Assembly (NCBI GenBank): GCA_038210415.1
Contig: JBBQWS010000087.1
Coordinates: 1 to 7,131, forward strand
Length of the DNA stretch: 7,131 bases
From: JBBQWS01 sp038210415
GTDB taxonomy: Bacteria > Actinomycetota > Actinomycetes > Prado026
Direction of reading: 5' to 3'
The number at the start of each line of letters is the position of its first letter. Position 1 is the stretch's first letter. The notes under the pieces are model-generated. The model was not told where the DNA came from. It was given only the letters and a program-made list of their open reading frames with translations, and did no database searches. Positions 6,436 through 7,131 of this stretch are shown piece by piece. Made by a program: the position numbers and the translations under genes.

Positions 6436-7131
6436 ATGATCGACCCCACGCCCGACCCGGCCCGCGGCGCCGAGGTCTTCGCGCTCGACCGTGCGCACGT
6501 CTTCCACTCCTGGTCGGCGCAGGGCGCCATCAAGCCGCTGCCGGTCGCCGCGGCCGAGGGGTCGTACTTCTGGGACTACGACGGCAACCGCTACCTCGAC
6601 TTCTCCAGCCAGCTGGTCAACGTCAACATCGGCTACCAGCACCCCAAGCTCGTGGCGGCGATCCAGGAGCAGGCCGGCCGGATGACGACGATCAGCCCTG
6701 CCTTCGCCAACGACGCCCGCTCCGAGGCCGCCCGGCTCATCACCGAGCTGGCCCCGGGCGACCTCAACCGGGTGTTCTTCACCAACGGCGGCGCCGAGGC
6801 CAACGAGAACGCCCTGCGGATGGCTCGCCTGCACACCGGTCGCCACAAGATCCTGGCGGCCTACCGCAGCTACCACGGGGCGACGGCCGGGTCGATCGCG
6901 CTCACGGGTGACCCGCGCCGGTGGCCCTCCGAGCCCGGTATGCCGGGGGTGGTCCGCTACTGGGGCCCCTACGCCTACCGATCCGCGTTCCACGCGACCA
7001 ACGAGCAGGAGGAGTCCGAGCGGGCGCTGCAGCACCTGCGCGAGATCCTCATGGTCGCGGGTGCGCACACGGTGGCCGCGATCATCCTCGAGTCCGTGGT
7101 CGGCACCAACGGCATCCTCGTGCCGCCCCCC
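6436..7131 (+). CDS. Class III (omega) aminotransferase, N-terminal part, cut by window end
   Basis: The frame stays open from the ATG at 6436 to the window end (232 codons) and encodes a pyridoxal-phosphate fold-type I, class III transaminase. Motifs seen are the start-domain strand GSYFWDYDGNRYLDFSSQLV (44-63); IGYQHPKLVAAI; FFTNGGAEANENAL (114-127), with G118-A120 forming the phosphate cup; the YHGAT segment (146-150), whose tyrosine stacks on the cofactor; TGDPRRW; and the IILESVVGTNG strand with E219. The PLP-binding lysine and the catalytic aspartate lie beyond the window. AGGGAG (6423-6428) precedes the start by 7 nt. The HVFHSWSAQG opening and the GDPRRW and YWGPYAYRS segments recall actinobacterial transaminases annotated for beta-alanine, taurine or other omega-amino acids. 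Choosing among these needs the downstream neighbours. It is probably a separate unit from the purA run, given the 117-bp gap. Confidence 0.93.
   Translation, partial: MIDPTPDPARGAEVFALDRAHVFHSWSAQGAIKPLPVAAAEGSYFWDYDGNRYLDFSSQLVNVNIGYQHPKLVAAIQEQAGRMTTISPAFANDARSEAARLITELAPGDLNRVFFTNGGAEANENALRMARLHTGRHKILAAYRSYHGATAGSIALTGDPRRWPSEPGMPGVVRYWGPYAYRSAFHATNEQEESERALQHLREILMVAGAHTVAAIILESVVGTNGILVPPP

Noticed and set aside
5674..7068. A 464-codon open frame on the minus strand across the acetyltransferase and aminotransferase genes.
   Set aside because: Same shadow effect; both plus-strand genes carry full family motifs over this stretch.

Overview
This is a very GC-rich window with a strong preference for C- or G-ending codons, GTG as well as ATG starts, and gene content typical of an actinobacterium. 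From memory, the trmH-like / fba / DUF3151 / purA neighbourhood recurs across Actinomycetota. The relaxed GC-rich style and the AbiEi/DUF559-type protein would suit Nocardioides or its relatives, but the genus is a guess.

Layout, left to right. (1) The last codons of an unidentified upstream gene overlap by 4 nt the start of a SpoU/TrmH-family RNA methyltransferase (23-682, +). (2) fba, class II fructose-bisphosphate aldolase (727-1758, +), follows after 44 nt with its own ribosome binding site. (3) A lone minus-strand gene (1829-2764) encodes an AbiEi-type N-terminal domain joined to a DUF559/Vsr-like nuclease domain. It converges on fba and diverges from the next gene. It is bracketed by two copies of a 65-bp element in opposite orientation, each able to fold into a long hairpin. 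(4) A tight plus-strand run follows: a DUF3151 protein (2956-3369), a renalase-like FAD oxidoreductase (3372-4373), purA adenylosuccinate synthetase (4413-5696) and a RimJ/RimL-type GNAT acetyltransferase (5701-6318). Gaps are 2, 39 and 4 nt, so these four are probably one transcription unit. (5) A 117-bp gap with two small dyads leads to a class III aminotransferase (6436 onward) that is cut off by the window end.

Most of the window is core metabolism: glycolysis/gluconeogenesis (fba), AMP synthesis (purA) and RNA modification (trmH-like). The unusual part is 1768-2955. The nuclease-like gene has looser codon use than its neighbours, breaks up an otherwise co-directional core neighbourhood, and is flanked by the paired hairpin elements. 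In the left copy the hairpin is a single register of 29 opposed positions around a 4-nt loop. Nearly all of its non-Watson-Crick pairs are G.U on one strand and A.C on the other, and the right copy shows the same bias in the same element orientation. This points to an element selected as RNA (or as one defined single strand). The left copy also supplies the last three codons and the stop of the nuclease-like gene, while the right copy lies in the probable leader of the DUF3151-purA run. An 8-bp inverted repeat made of two DnaA-box-like 9-mers lies between the divergent genes.

No tRNA, rRNA, CRISPR array, transposase or phage gene was seen. No gene-free stretch exceeds 300 bases; the longest is 2765-2955.
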